A stretch of 59,291 bases of DNA. It comes from Burkholderia sp. L27(2015). Its GTDB lineage: Bacteria > Pseudomonadota > Gammaproteobacteria > Burkholderiales > Burkholderiaceae. Shown one piece after another: positions 1 to 8,547 of the stretch. The notes beneath the pieces are model-generated. The model was not told where the DNA came from and did no database searches. It worked only from the letters and a program-made list of their open reading frames with translations. Numbering within the stretch: position 1 is the stretch's first letter; each line of letters opens with the position of its first letter. The stretch is taken from positions 46,384 to 105,674 of the forward strand of contig NZ_LMUX01000015.1 in assembly GCF_009765705.1 (NCBI RefSeq), read 5' to 3'. The translations under genes and the position numbers were made by a program.

Positions 1-1070
1 TTGGCGCGTGCGTCGGCGATATGCTGGGTCACTTTCTCCACGGCCTGATCGTCGATCAGCGGGCCCTGGCTGATACCAGCCTCGAAGCCGTTGCCGACGC
101 GGATCGCGCTCGAGGCGGCCGCGAGCTTGTCGACGAATGCGTCATAAATACTCGCGTGCACATAGAAGCGGTTGGTACACACGCAGGTCTGTCCGGCATT
201 GCGGTATTTTGAAGCGACGGCGCCTTCGACGGCGGCATCAAGGTCGGCATCGCCGAACACGATGAACGGCGCATGGCCGCCGAGTTCGAGCGCGATTTTC
301 TTGACGGTGGGCGCGCATTGCTGCATCAAGATCCGGCCTACCGGTGTCGATCCTGTGAAGGACAAATGACGCACCAGCGGGCTGTTGCACAGGACCTTGC
401 CGACCGCGATCGATTGTTCCGCGTCGGCCGTGACGATATTGAAAACGCCCTTGGGAATTCCGGCTCGCTCGGCCAGCACCGCCAGTGCGAGCGCCGACAA
501 CGGCGTTTGCTCGGCCGGTTTGACGACGATCGTGCAGCCGGCCGCCAACGCGGGCGCGACCTTGCGCGTGATCATCGCGATCGGGAAATTCCACGGCGTG
601 ATCGAGGCGCATACACCGATCGGTTGCTTGAGCACCAGCATCTTCTTGTCGGCCGCCGGGCTGGCCAGCACATCGCCATTGACGCGCTTGGCTTCTTCCG
701 CGAACCACTCGATAAACGAGGCGCCGTACATCACTTCGCCACGTGCTTCGGCTAATGGCTTGCCTTGCTCGGCCGTCATGATGGTGGCCAGATCGTCGGC
801 GGCGGCCATGATCAGGTCATACCAGCGGCGCAGCACTGCGGCGCGCTCCTTGCCGGTCTTGGCACGCCAGGCTGGCCACGCTGCATGCGCGGCGGCTACC
901 GCCTGCTCGGCGGCAGTCGCGTCGAGATTGGGCACCTGGGTAATTTCGATGCCGGTGGCTGGGTCCGTTACGGCGAAGCGGTTGTCGCCCCCGACCCAAG
1001 CGCCATCGATGTAAGTGTGACTTTGCAGCAGCGTTTTGTCGTTCAGGCGGGATAGAGCGGGGTGCGTCAT
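1..1070 (-). CDS. gabD: NAD(P)-dependent succinate-semialdehyde dehydrogenase, C-terminus beyond the window
   Basis: This aldehyde dehydrogenase would oxidise succinate semialdehyde to succinate in 4-aminobutyrate breakdown in the cytosol. The ATG is at 1070 on the minus strand and about 356 codons are visible before the window edge. The cofactor-binding stretch TPWNFPIAM is near residues 158-166, KPAEQTP near 184-190, FTGSTPVG near 238-245, the general-base Glu in LELGGHAP near 262 and the catalytic Cys in GQTCVCTN near 296. The order and spacing match the GabD branch of the ALDH superfamily, including the TCVCTN cysteine pair seen in GabD. The missing part should be about 130 residues. It lies 87 bp downstream of ubiD on the same strand and could be co-transcribed with it. 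Other semialdehyde dehydrogenases of the family cannot be excluded. Confidence 0.88.
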   Translation of the reverse strand, partial: MTHPALSRLNDKTLLQSHTYIDGAWVGGDNRFAVTDPATGIEITQVPNLDATAAEQAVAAAHAAWPAWRAKTGKERAAVLRRWYDLIMAAADDLATIMTAEQGKPLAEARGEVMYGASFIEWFAEEAKRVNGDVLASPAADKKMLVLKQPIGVCASITPWNFPIAMITRKVAPALAAGCTIVVKPAEQTPLSALALAVLAERAGIPKGVFNIVTADAEQSIAVGKVLCNSPLVRHLSFTGSTPVGRILMQQCAPTVKKIALELGGHAPFIVFGDADLDAAVEGAVASKYRNAGQTCVCTNRFYVHASIYDAFVDKLAAASSAIRVGNGFEAGISQGPLIDDQAVEKVTQHIADARA

Positions 1071-1157
1071 CAGGGTCTCCATAAAAATTATTAAATATAG
1101 GCAGGATCTTGGCCGAGCATGTGCAGGATCATACAACCAAGCAGGCAGGTGCCCGGG

Positions 1158-2771
1158 CTAGGTAGCGTCAAACAGAGTAGCGTAAATGCCGTCGACGCGC
1201 TTTTTTACGTCGGCGTCCATCGTGATTGCGCGGCCCCATTCGCGATCGGTTTCGCCCGGCCACTTGTTGGTCGCGTCCAGCCCCATCTTCGAGCCCAGAC
1301 CGGCCACCGGCGACGCAAAGTCGAGATAGTCGATAGGCGTGTTGTCCACCAGCACGGTATCGCGGCTCGGGTCTATCCGTGTCGTGATGGCCCAGATCAC
1401 CTCTTTCCAGTCGCGGATATTGACGTCGTCGTCGACCACCACGATGAACTTGGTATACATGAATTGTCGCAAGAAACTCCACACGCCGAACATCACCCGT
1501 TTGGCATGACCCGGATAACTCTTCTTGATCTGTACGATCGCCATCCGATAGCTGCAACCTTCAGGCGGCAAATAGAAGTCGGTAATTTCCGGGAACTGCT
1601 TTTGCAGCAGTGGCACGAACACTTCATTGAGCGCTACGCCGAGGATGGCCGGTTCGTCAGGCGGTTTGCCGGTGTAGGTGGAATGGTAGATGGCGTCGCG
1701 CCGCATCGTAATGCGCTCTACCGTGAATACGGGAAACCATTCCTGCTCGTTGTAATAGCCGGTGTGGTCGCCGTAGGGGCCTTCGAGCGCGTGTTCGAAC
1801 GCGGCCGCAGCGCCGCGCGTCGGTCGGGGCACGGCGCCCGGGGGTAGCTCGATCGGCGGTTCGGTCGCGTTGTGCTGCGACGCATGGCCTTCCGGGTAAA
1901 TGAATCCTTCGAGCACGATTTCGGCGCGCGCCGGCACCTGCAGGTTCTCGAGGCCCGGGGTCAGGCATTTCGCCAGTTCGGTCTTGCCGCCACGCAGCAG
2001 CCCCGCAAATTGGTATTCAGACAGCGTGTCAGGTACCGGAGTGACCGCGCCGAGCATGGTGGCCGGGTCGCAGCCGAGCGCGACGGCGACCGGATACGGT
2101 TTGCCCGGGTTGGCGAGTGCGTGTTCGCGAAAATCGAGCGCGCCACCGCGATGAGCGAGCCAGCGCATGATCACTTTATTGCGCCCAATAACCTGCTGTC
2201 GGTAAATACCGAGATTTTGGCGGGGCTTGTTCGGGCCGCGGGTAATGGTCAGACCCCATGTGATCAGCGGGGCGGCATCGCCGGGCCAACAGGTCTGCAC
2301 AGGCAGCTTTGCCAAGTCGACTTGCGCACCTTCCCAGACGATTTCCTGACACACCGGCGCCGACACGGTTTTGGGCGACATGTCCCAAACGGCTTTGGCT
2401 AGCGTGAGCAATTTGCCCGCATCCTTGAGCCCTTTGGGCGGCTCCGGTTCCTTCAGTGCGGAGAGCAGTCGGCCTACCTCGCGCAGCGAACTCAAGGCCT
2501 GGGCGTCATCACGGCCATCGTTCGCAGTGTGCGTCGCCGCATCGATTCCCATCCCCAGCGCGACCCGCCGTGGCGTGCCGAACAGGTTGCCCAGCACCGG
2601 CATGGTGTGTCCCGCGGGCTGTTCGAACAACAAGGCGGGGCCGGCTGCCTTGAGCACGCGGTCGCATAATTCAGTCATCTCCAGCACGGGTGATATCGGC
2701 GTGCCGACACGACGCAATTCGCCGATGCGGTCGAGCTGACTGATGAAATCGCGTAGGTCTTTATATTTCAT
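1158..2771 (-). CDS. ubiD: UbiD family 3-octaprenyl-4-hydroxybenzoate decarboxylase
   Basis: UbiD removes the carboxyl group of 3-polyprenyl-4-hydroxybenzoate in ubiquinone synthesis and uses the prenylated FMN made by UbiX. The 537-residue product begins [14 protein letters not shown] and follows the E. coli enzyme closely: [29 protein letters not shown], the core [18 protein letters not shown] and the end segment [18 protein letters not shown]-like (here [17 protein letters not shown]). It is about 40 residues longer than the E. coli protein. The extra length sits between [13 protein letters not shown] and [12 protein letters not shown], near residues 290-330, and is rich in Pro and Ala. 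The start at 2771 is the obvious one because the N-terminus aligns with the family. The gene stands alone upstream of gabD on the same strand. Confidence 0.95.
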   Translation of the reverse strand: MKYKDLRDFISQLDRIGELRRVGTPISPVLEMTELCDRVLKAAGPALLFEQPAGHTMPVLGNLFGTPRRVALGMGIDAATHTANDGRDDAQALSSLREVGRLLSALKEPEPPKGLKDAGKLLTLAKAVWDMSPKTVSAPVCQEIVWEGAQVDLAKLPVQTCWPGDAAPLITWGLTITRGPNKPRQNLGIYRQQVIGRNKVIMRWLAHRGGALDFREHALANPGKPYPVAVALGCDPATMLGAVTPVPDTLSEYQFAGLLRGGKTELAKCLTPGLENLQVPARAEIVLEGFIYPEGHASQHNATEPPIELPPGAVPRPTRGAAAAFEHALEGPYGDHTGYYNEQEWFPVFTVERITMRRDAIYHSTYTGKPPDEPAILGVALNEVFVPLLQKQFPEITDFYLPPEGCSYRMAIVQIKKSYPGHAKRVMFGVWSFLRQFMYTKFIVVVDDDVNIRDWKEVIWAITTRIDPSRDTVLVDNTPIDYLDFASPVAGLGSKMGLDATNKWPGETDREWGRAITMDADVKKRVDGIYATLFDAT

Positions 2772-3433
2772 AGGGGACAGGCAAGGGTCGGGTTAGGGGG
2801 CAGTAAATGCGAAAAACCGGAACTCAGACCGTCGACAATAGTCAAAAATTCCGACTGCGGAAAGCAGGGTCAGAGGAGGATAAGCACAGCGTATTTTACC
2901 TGCCTTGTAACAATCCGTTAGTTCGACGGTAGAGCGACAATCGGAGTAAGAGTAGGGATTACCTAGGGTATGGGCCGATAAACAGTGTTCATTATTACTA
3001 TTAGTAATGGATTTTGTTTTGTATAGTGTTGACCGACACTAAAACCCTGCTAAAATCCGCCGGACATTGCGACTTAGGGATCGCCCAATTTTCGCGGCCC
3101 AAGTCTGCCCTCGGCGCATTTTTGCGCTTAAGTTGTCCCTGCTATCGGCTCCACCGCGGGTCCGTTATCGAATCTTGATGATCGGTAACGCCAGGTTCGA
3201 CAGAGTTCCCCCGGCGTCTAAGACGCCGGTTCATGTGGCGGCCTTCTGATCGCTTCGGCTTGTGTTCCCCACACGGCCCTGAAGTGAGGCCCCGCCCGAC
3301 GGCACCTGCCGTCCATTCCGGCGCACGGGTGTGCTGCAGTTTGAGCATGCCACGGCGTCTTGATCGATCGTGAGCCTGAAGCTGTTTTCCTATTCAGCTT
3401 GCGTTTCTGTCATACAGGATGGAGATTCAACGT
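2772..3433. other. Intergenic region with a structured leader upstream of the transglycosylase
   Basis: No gene is supported here. On the plus strand a good sigma-70-type promoter (listed separately) would start transcription near 3063, giving an untranslated leader of about 370 nt before the transglycosylase start at 3434. The leader holds perfect short stem-loops at 3211-3229 (8-bp stem, 3-nt loop) and 3298-3313 (7-bp stem, 2-nt loop), and further G+C-rich inverted segments. Short frames inside it have no ribosome binding site or recognisable protein. I compared it by eye with ydaO, c-di-GMP, SAM and FMN riboswitches and 6S RNA and saw no match. Confidence 0.45.
3029..3056 (+). promoter_or_regulatory. 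Sigma-70-type promoter for the transglycosylase leader
   Basis: TTGACC at 3029-3034 and TAAAAT at 3051-3056 are separated by 16 bp and lie in an A+T-rich stretch. Both hexamers are one base from consensus. No other gene lies between this site and the transglycosylase 378 bp downstream, so a long leader or a separate small RNA would be made. Confidence 0.6.
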
Positions 3434-4492
3434 ATGAACGCTTGGTTACCCTGGCGACCCGAGGCGCGCATTTCGCCCGTGGTACGTCTAGTTTTTCAAC
3501 GCGGCACTCAGCTTGGCAGCCGTTTTTTCAGCTCGATCGGTGCATTCGCCGTGATGGTTTCGTTGGTCTTGTGGTTCCAGCCCGGCTTGCGCGTGGCGCT
3601 CGCTGCACGACTGGTCCCGTTTCTGACGGCCGCCGCCACGAGTGGACCTGAAGTCAGCCGCTTGTTCTCGAGCCCATTTGGTTCGCCTCGCTTGCCCACG
3701 GCTCGTCCCAACGCCGATATCGATCCGTTGGCCCAGGCTACGGGCGACAAGGTGAGCGATAACGACACAGATGCCGGCAATGCAGCGCTGCCGACTTTCT
3801 TCAGCGCTGGTGTCATGGGCAGTTTGTTGCCCTCGGCGCAGTCCGGCTTGCCGTTGGCGAAGCTGGCGTCTACCCAAGGTCAGATCGTGGTGGATGCGCG
3901 CGACAATCACATCTTGGCGTCGTCGCGCGAGCAAATGCAGGTCGCAAGCTACATCTCCCATCGTTACCGGGTGGCGCAGGAGCCGATCGTTAATTTGGTC
4001 AATACGGTTTTCCAGACGGGCCACGATGTTGGTATCGATCCCTTGTTGCTGTTGTCCGTGATCGCGATCGAATCCAGCTTCAATCCTTACGCCGAGAGCG
4101 GTGTGGGTGCGCAAGGACTGATGCAGGTGATGTCCAAGATTCATTCGGACAAGTTCAGCGATTTTGGCGGCACCCGTGCGGCGCTCGAACCGCTGGCCAA
4201 TATCAAGGTCGGCGCCATGGTGCTGAAAGATTGCATAACGCGTGGCGGTTCGTTGGCCACAGGCTTGCGTTTATACAATGGCTCGACTTCGCCGGACGAT
4301 GGCGGCTACGGCGCCAAAGTATTGGCTGAGCGTGCGCGCATGAACGACGCGTTGCGTGGCCGCAAGGTAGTGGTCACTCAGCAAACGGCCATGACCTCGG
4401 CAGCCAAACCGGTAGTGAGCCAAGCTGCACATCTGGCTACCGGCTCGGCGAAGGCGGCGAATACGGCTAGCGACGCGCGCAACGACGCTTGA
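3434..4492 (+). CDS. Lytic transglycosylase, SLT domain, membrane-anchored or exported
   Basis: This is a peptidoglycan lytic transglycosylase of the soluble-lytic-transglycosylase (SLT, goose-lysozyme-like) type, cleaving murein in the periplasm. Near residues 40-60 a hydrophobic stretch (FAVMVSLVLWFQPGL) looks like an uncleaved anchor or signal. After a low-complexity linker, the SLT domain occupies roughly residues 180-320: DPLLLLSVIAIESSFNP holds the catalytic Glu, followed by GAQGLMQVM and by LANIKVGAMVLKD and LRLYNGS. The C-terminal 40 residues are Ala/Ser/Thr-rich. An ATG at 3419 is in frame, but GGAG at 3421-3424 is well placed for the ATG at 3434, which I use. A terminator follows at 4611. 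Confidence 0.85.
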   Translation: MNAWLPWRPEARISPVVRLVFQRGTQLGSRFFSSIGAFAVMVSLVLWFQPGLRVALAARLVPFLTAAATSGPEVSRLFSSPFGSPRLPTARPNADIDPLAQATGDKVSDNDTDAGNAALPTFFSAGVMGSLLPSAQSGLPLAKLASTQGQIVVDARDNHILASSREQMQVASYISHRYRVAQEPIVNLVNTVFQTGHDVGIDPLLLLSVIAIESSFNPYAESGVGAQGLMQVMSKIHSDKFSDFGGTRAALEPLANIKVGAMVLKDCITRGGSLATGLRLYNGSTSPDDGGYGAKVLAERARMNDALRGRKVVVTQQTAMTSAAKPVVSQAAHLATGSAKAANTASDARNDA

Positions 4493-4610
4493 ACCGCGGC
4501 GTTGCCCGTGTAACTGTCTGAGTTCGTGTTGTTGGACGATGATGACTGTCTAGCGGTGTCACCCGGCCTTTCAGGGCTGAATCCGCGCTGAAATAGAATT
4601 AAGTAGAAAA

Positions 4611-4645
4611 GTCGTTCCGGTAATCAGAACCGAAGCGGCTTTTTT
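4611..4645 (+). terminator. Rho-independent terminator after the transglycosylase
   Basis: A roughly 10-bp stem (GTCGTTCCGG with CCGAAGCGGC, one mismatch and two G-U pairs) closes a loop of about nine bases and is followed by TTTTTT. It lies 119 bp past the stop codon. The facing aminotransferase gene ends at 4755. Confidence 0.7.
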
Positions 4646-4754
4646 GCTTTGCGGCGGATTTTTCAGCGAGTCGTGCAGCGAACTTTGCAACGAGTCTTAC
4701 AGCAAATTCTGCAATGAGTCTCGCAGCGAATCTTGTAGATGAGTCGACGTCAGC

Positions 4755-5966
4755 TCAGCGCCGTACTCCGAAAAAACCTGCCAGCCGCGTAACCGCTTCT
4801 TCCAGACGCGGCATCGCGGTGGCGTACGATAAACGGATATATTTTCGTGGCTCGTACGAGCCGAAATCCAACCCTGGCACCAGCACTACGCCGGCATCGT
4901 GCAGCATCGCGCGGGTCAGCGCCGCGCTATCGCCGCGCGCCGCGTGCGCTACGTCGCTGCAATCCGCGTAGACATAGAACGCGCCATCGGGCACGACCGG
5001 CACTTTGAATCCGAGTTCGCCCAACGCAGGCACGATGAAATCGCGGCGGCGGCGAAACTCGGCGCGCCGTGCTTCGTAGATTTCCAGCGTGGCTGGTTCG
5101 AAGCAGGCGAGAGCCGCGTGTTGCGCCACGGCCGAAGCGCAGATAAACAGGTTTTGAGCCAGTTTCTCGAAAGCCGGGACCAGATCGGGCGGCACCACCA
5201 GCCAGCCCAACCGCCAGCCCGTCATGTTGAAATACTTCGAAAAGCTATTGACCGTAATGACATCGTCGCCCAACGACAGTGCGCTGATGGGCGGCGCGTC
5301 GTAGCTCAAGCCTTGATAGATTTCATCGACCACCGTAAAACCGCCGCGAGCCCGCACCGCTTCGACCAGCTTGGCGAGTTCCTGCGGCGTGATCGACGTG
5401 CCCGTCGGGTTGGACGGTGACGCCAGCAAGACTCCACGAGTGCGCTCGCCCCAATGTTGTTCGACCTGGGCCGCGGTCAACTGAAAGCGTTCCTCGGGGC
5501 CGCTTTCGATCAACACCGGACGGCCTTCCAGCGCGCTGACGAAGTGGCGGTTGCAGGGGTAGCACGGGTCCGGCATCAGCACTTCATCGTCGCGGTCGAC
5601 CAACGCGGTACATGCCAGCAGCAGCGCCGCCGATGCCCCCGCCGTGACGATCACGCGAGCGGGGTCGATTTGCAGGCCGTAACTGTGCGCATAGTGTTCG
5701 GCGATCGCCACACGCAGGGCGGTCAAACCCAGTGCTGGGGTGTACTGCGTCACGCCGCGGCGCAATGCGTCGGTGGCGGCCGCAATCACGGCGTCGGGCG
5801 CAGTGAAGTCGGGCTCGCCGATGCTCATGTGGATGATGTCGCGGCCGGCGCGCTCGAGCGCAACGGCTTCTTTGGCCATCTCCATCACATGGAACGGTTC
5901 GATTGCGGCGACGCGCTGCGCCAGCCGGTGGGCGCCTTTCGAGAGCGAGGGGGGAAGAACAGTCAT
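4755..5966 (-). CDS. Class I/II pyridoxal-phosphate aminotransferase (AspC/AlaA-like)
   Basis: This 403-residue fold-type I aminotransferase transfers an amino group between an amino acid and a 2-oxo acid. Visible landmarks are MSIGEPDF (residues 47-54), the PLP-contacting ASPSNPTGT near 182-190, VVDEIYQGLSYD with its Asp near 214, and SFSKYFNMTGWRLGW, where Lys 244 would bind PLP. Length and motifs fit the aspartate/alanine aminotransferase branch found after nusB in Burkholderia-type genomes. The substrate cannot be read from sequence. The ATG at 5966 gives a natural N-terminus. It lies 148 bp downstream of nusB on the same strand, so it may be the last gene of the riboflavin-nusB unit. Confidence 0.88.
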   Translation of the reverse strand: MTVLPPSLSKGAHRLAQRVAAIEPFHVMEMAKEAVALERAGRDIIHMSIGEPDFTAPDAVIAAATDALRRGVTQYTPALGLTALRVAIAEHYAHSYGLQIDPARVIVTAGASAALLLACTALVDRDDEVLMPDPCYPCNRHFVSALEGRPVLIESGPEERFQLTAAQVEQHWGERTRGVLLASPSNPTGTSITPQELAKLVEAVRARGGFTVVDEIYQGLSYDAPPISALSLGDDVITVNSFSKYFNMTGWRLGWLVVPPDLVPAFEKLAQNLFICASAVAQHAALACFEPATLEIYEARRAEFRRRRDFIVPALGELGFKVPVVPDGAFYVYADCSDVAHAARGDSAALTRAMLHDAGVVLVPGLDFGSYEPRKYIRLSYATAMPRLEEAVTRLAGFFGVRR

Positions 5967-6114
5967 GACGGCGGTGGGGGCAGAAGTGAGGCGGTTCGCG
6001 GCCGCGTGGCGGCGGCTGCGTTGTGTTCAGTTACGGGCCGGTTAATACGGCGGCTGAAGTGACCGAAATAAGCGACCCGAATAAGTGGCGAGACCGCCGC
6101 AAACCAGCAGCGAA

Positions 6115-6543
6115 TCAGCCGCGGGATTGCGCTTCGTTGGGGCGAACTTTGGCGGCGACCTTGTCGAGCACGCCATTGACGTACTTATAGCCATCTACGC
6201 CACCAAACGTCTTGGCAAGTTCGACCGCTTCGTTGATCACCACGCGATACGGAATCTCCACATGATGGGTGAATTCGTAAGTAGCGACTAGCAATACGGC
6301 ACGCTCGACAGGCGAGAGTTCGACTACCGGGCGATCCAGGCACGGTTCGATCTGCACTGTCAGCGCGTCGGCTTCGCGAATCACACCGCGCAACAAGGCG
6401 TCGAAGTGCTCGACGTCGGCCTTGTCAAAACCCTGCACGGTACGCATCTGGGCATCGATCTCGGCGGCGCTGGCACCGGAAAGCAGCCATTGGTAAAGAC
6501 CTTGTGTCGCTAGTTCGCGCGAACGGCGGCGAGCACTTTTCAT
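6115..6543 (-). CDS. nusB: Transcription antitermination factor NusB
   Basis: NusB pairs with NusE (ribosomal protein S10) on boxA RNA and supports antitermination of rRNA operons. The 142-residue all-helical protein has the usual landmarks: [19 protein letters not shown] at the N-terminus, [15 protein letters not shown] in the middle and [18 protein letters not shown] followed by [11 protein letters not shown] at the end. Its start overlaps the stop codon of ribH by four bases, which points to translational coupling. ribH-nusB adjacency is widespread in proteobacteria. Confidence 0.95.
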   Translation of the reverse strand: MKSARRRSRELATQGLYQWLLSGASAAEIDAQMRTVQGFDKADVEHFDALLRGVIREADALTVQIEPCLDRPVVELSPVERAVLLVATYEFTHHVEIPYRVVINEAVELAKTFGGVDGYKYVNGVLDKVAAKVRPNEAQSRG

Positions 6544-7043
6544 CGGGCGTCATCCTCTTCTTGCTCGTCGTCATCCTGAGCCAATTGCTCAAGCGCGACA
6601 GCCAGATTAGCCATCTCAACCGCGACCCGTGCCGCATCGCGGCCTTTCTCGCTCATGCGCACGATGGCCTGTTCGTCGTTTTCGGTAGTCAGCACGGCAT
6701 TGGCGACCGGCACGCCGAAGTCGAGCGCCACGCGGCTAATGCCGGCACCGCTTTCGTTCGATACTAATTCGAAGTGATACGTCTCGCCGCGGATTACCGC
6801 ACCCAGTGCAATCAGCGCGTCGAATTGACCGCTTTCGGCCAGTTTCTGCAGCGCTAGCGGGATCTCCAAGGCGCCGGGCACCGTCACGAGCAGCACGTCT
6901 TCGCCCGTTACACCGAGGCGTTCGAGCTCTTCGGTGCAAGCATCGCACAGACCGTTGCAGACGTTTTCGTTGAAGCGCGCCTGCACGATACCGATACGCA
7001 GCCCGCTGCCGTCGGTATTAGGTTGATATTGTCCGATTTCCAT
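6540..7043 (-). CDS. ribH: 6,7-dimethyl-8-ribityllumazine synthase
   Basis: RibH condenses 5-amino-6-ribitylamino-uracil with 3,4-dihydroxy-2-butanone 4-phosphate to give the riboflavin precursor lumazine, in a cytosolic icosahedral or decameric shell. Landmarks are [45 protein letters not shown] (family motif with the catalytic His) and [17 protein letters not shown]. The reading frame is open back to 7124, but the extra 27 residues resemble no RibH and overlap the ribBA coding region. The ATG at 7043 has a GGAA-type site upstream and gives MEIGQYQPN, a normal N-terminus of 167 residues. The C-terminus is a short acidic tail ([11 protein letters not shown]). Confidence 0.94.
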   Translation of the reverse strand: MEIGQYQPNTDGSGLRIGIVQARFNENVCNGLCDACTEELERLGVTGEDVLLVTVPGALEIPLALQKLAESGQFDALIALGAVIRGETYHFELVSNESGAGISRVALDFGVPVANAVLTTENDEQAIVRMSEKGRDAARVAVEMANLAVALEQLAQDDDEQEEDDAR

Positions 7044-7068
7044 TTGAGTTCCGAGGTGAGATTGGGTT

Positions 7069-8232
7069 TCAGGCCGGTTGATCGTCGAGTGCTGCGCCGG
7101 TCGCCGCGCTATCCGGTTGTTCACCGCACGGCATCGGAATAAAGCCTGTTACTTCCAGCCCGTAACCCGACATGCTGCCGAGTTTGCGAGGATTCGACAG
7201 CACCTGCATCTTGCCCACGCCGACATCGCGCAGGATTTGCGCGCCTATGCCGTAAGTCTTGAAGTCGATCGGACGGCGTTTCAGCGCGGCCGATTTCTCT
7301 TCGTTGTCGAATGCCTCGAACACTTCGAGCAAATGCTCACGCGAATCGCCGCAATTGAGCAGGACGACTACTCCGTGGTCGCGCGCGGCGATTTCGCCCA
7401 GCGCCGCGTCCAGTGTCCATGAATGGGTGGTGCAGCCGGTCTCGAGCAAATCCAGCACCGACAGCGGTTCGTGCACGCGCACGGGCGTGTCGCGCTCGGG
7501 ATGCGGGGTGCCGCGCACCAGCGCCAGATGCGGCGAACCGCTGGGCTTGTCGCGATACATCACGGCGCGAAACGGACCATGCGAAGTGTGCATGGTGCGC
7601 TCGGCGACGCGCTCGACGATCGATTCGGTACGGCTGCGATAATGGATCAAATCGGCAATGGTGCCGATCTTGAGGCCGTGTTCGGCGGCGAACTCGAGCA
7701 AATCCGGCAGGCGCGCCATCGTGCCGTCGTCTTTGATGATTTCGCAGATCACGGCGGCCGGCGTAAGCCCTGCCAGCGCTGTCAGGTCGCAACCCGCCTC
7801 GGTGTGGCCTGCGCGCACCATCACGCCGCCGGGCTGGGCCATGATCGGGAATACGTGGCCCGGCTGGACGATGTCCTCGGCTCGCGCCTCACGTGCCACG
7901 GCCACTTGGACGGTGCGGGCGCGATCGGCGGCGGAAATGCCGGTGGTCACGCCTTGAGCGGCTTCGATGCTTACGGTGAAGGCCGTGCCGTATTGGGTGC
8001 CGTTGCGATGCGTCATCAACGGCAGATTCAGGCGGCGGCACCGATCCTGGGTGAGCGTCAGGCAAATCAGACCGCGACCGAAGCGTGCCATGAAATTAAT
8101 GGCCTCCGGCGTGACGAAATCGGCGGCGAGTACCAGGTCGCCTTCGTTTTCGCGATCTTCTTCGTCGACCAGGATGACCATGCGGCCAGCTTTTAGCTCG
8201 GCGATGATATCTTCAGTGGAGGCGAGCTTCAT
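7069..8232 (-). CDS. ribBA: 3,4-dihydroxy-2-butanone-4-phosphate synthase with degenerate GTP cyclohydrolase II-like domain
   Basis: The N-terminal half (about residues 1-205) is RibB, which converts ribulose 5-phosphate to the four-carbon riboflavin precursor: [10 protein letters not shown] holds the acidic metal/active-site cluster and [11 protein letters not shown] the later active-site residues. The C-terminal half resembles GTP cyclohydrolase II and ends with [19 protein letters not shown] and SGYGLEV. The cyclohydrolase zinc motif (C-x-G-D-x-F-x-S-x-R-C-D-C) is absent: the matching stretch reads [16 protein letters not shown]. The second half therefore probably lacks cyclohydrolase activity, as in several beta-proteobacterial homologues. 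The ATG at 8232 is preferred to 8286 because it gives the conserved [10 protein letters not shown] start. It leads the ribBA-ribH-nusB unit. I looked for an FMN riboswitch upstream and did not find one. Confidence 0.93.
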   Translation of the reverse strand: MKLASTEDIIAELKAGRMVILVDEEDRENEGDLVLAADFVTPEAINFMARFGRGLICLTLTQDRCRRLNLPLMTHRNGTQYGTAFTVSIEAAQGVTTGISAADRARTVQVAVAREARAEDIVQPGHVFPIMAQPGGVMVRAGHTEAGCDLTALAGLTPAAVICEIIKDDGTMARLPDLLEFAAEHGLKIGTIADLIHYRSRTESIVERVAERTMHTSHGPFRAVMYRDKPSGSPHLALVRGTPHPERDTPVRVHEPLSVLDLLETGCTTHSWTLDAALGEIAARDHGVVVLLNCGDSREHLLEVFEAFDNEEKSAALKRRPIDFKTYGIGAQILRDVGVGKMQVLSNPRKLGSMSGYGLEVTGFIPMPCGEQPDSAATGAALDDQPA

Positions 8233-8417
8233 GGTGAGGTGCGTGATCTCTAACAAAGCGCGTATTTTACGCCATCGCCGCAGCAAAAACGCGTTTAGTA
8301 AGCGAGCCGGCGCGGCTATAGGGTAAATCGAGCAAATATAATATATCGCGACGTGATGTAAAATTGCGTGTTTTTGCCGGATCGTGGCACTGGCTGATCG
8401 CGGCGGGGCGGCTTATC

Positions 8418-8482
8418 GGGCTGACTCATAGGGCTGACCCATAGGGCTGACTGATAAGGCTGACTCATAAGGCTCATTCAGC
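8418..8482 (+). repeat. 13-bp tandem repeat, five units
   Basis: Five consecutive units of 13 bp follow the pattern (G/A)GGCTGACTCATA. Units 1-4 (8418-8469) differ by one or two bases and unit 5 (8470-8482) is degenerate. The rest of the 315-bp gap between ribBA (8232) and the HPP gene (8548) is the A+T-rich promoter area of the divergent genes (around 8330-8370). No further gene is visible in it. Confidence 0.85.
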
Positions 8483-8547
8483 CCCAGATTTCCACACAGA
8501 TTCACGCCCGGACTTAAACTCGGGAACTCACACACAGGCTTGCACCT

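Noticed and set aside
3057-3418. Known riboswitch or 6S RNA in the transglycosylase leader
   Set aside because: Compared by eye with ydaO, c-di-GMP, SAM and FMN elements and 6S RNA; no conserved core found.
8233-8400. FMN riboswitch before ribBA
   Set aside because: None of the conserved FMN-element blocks is visible on the minus strand in this stretch.
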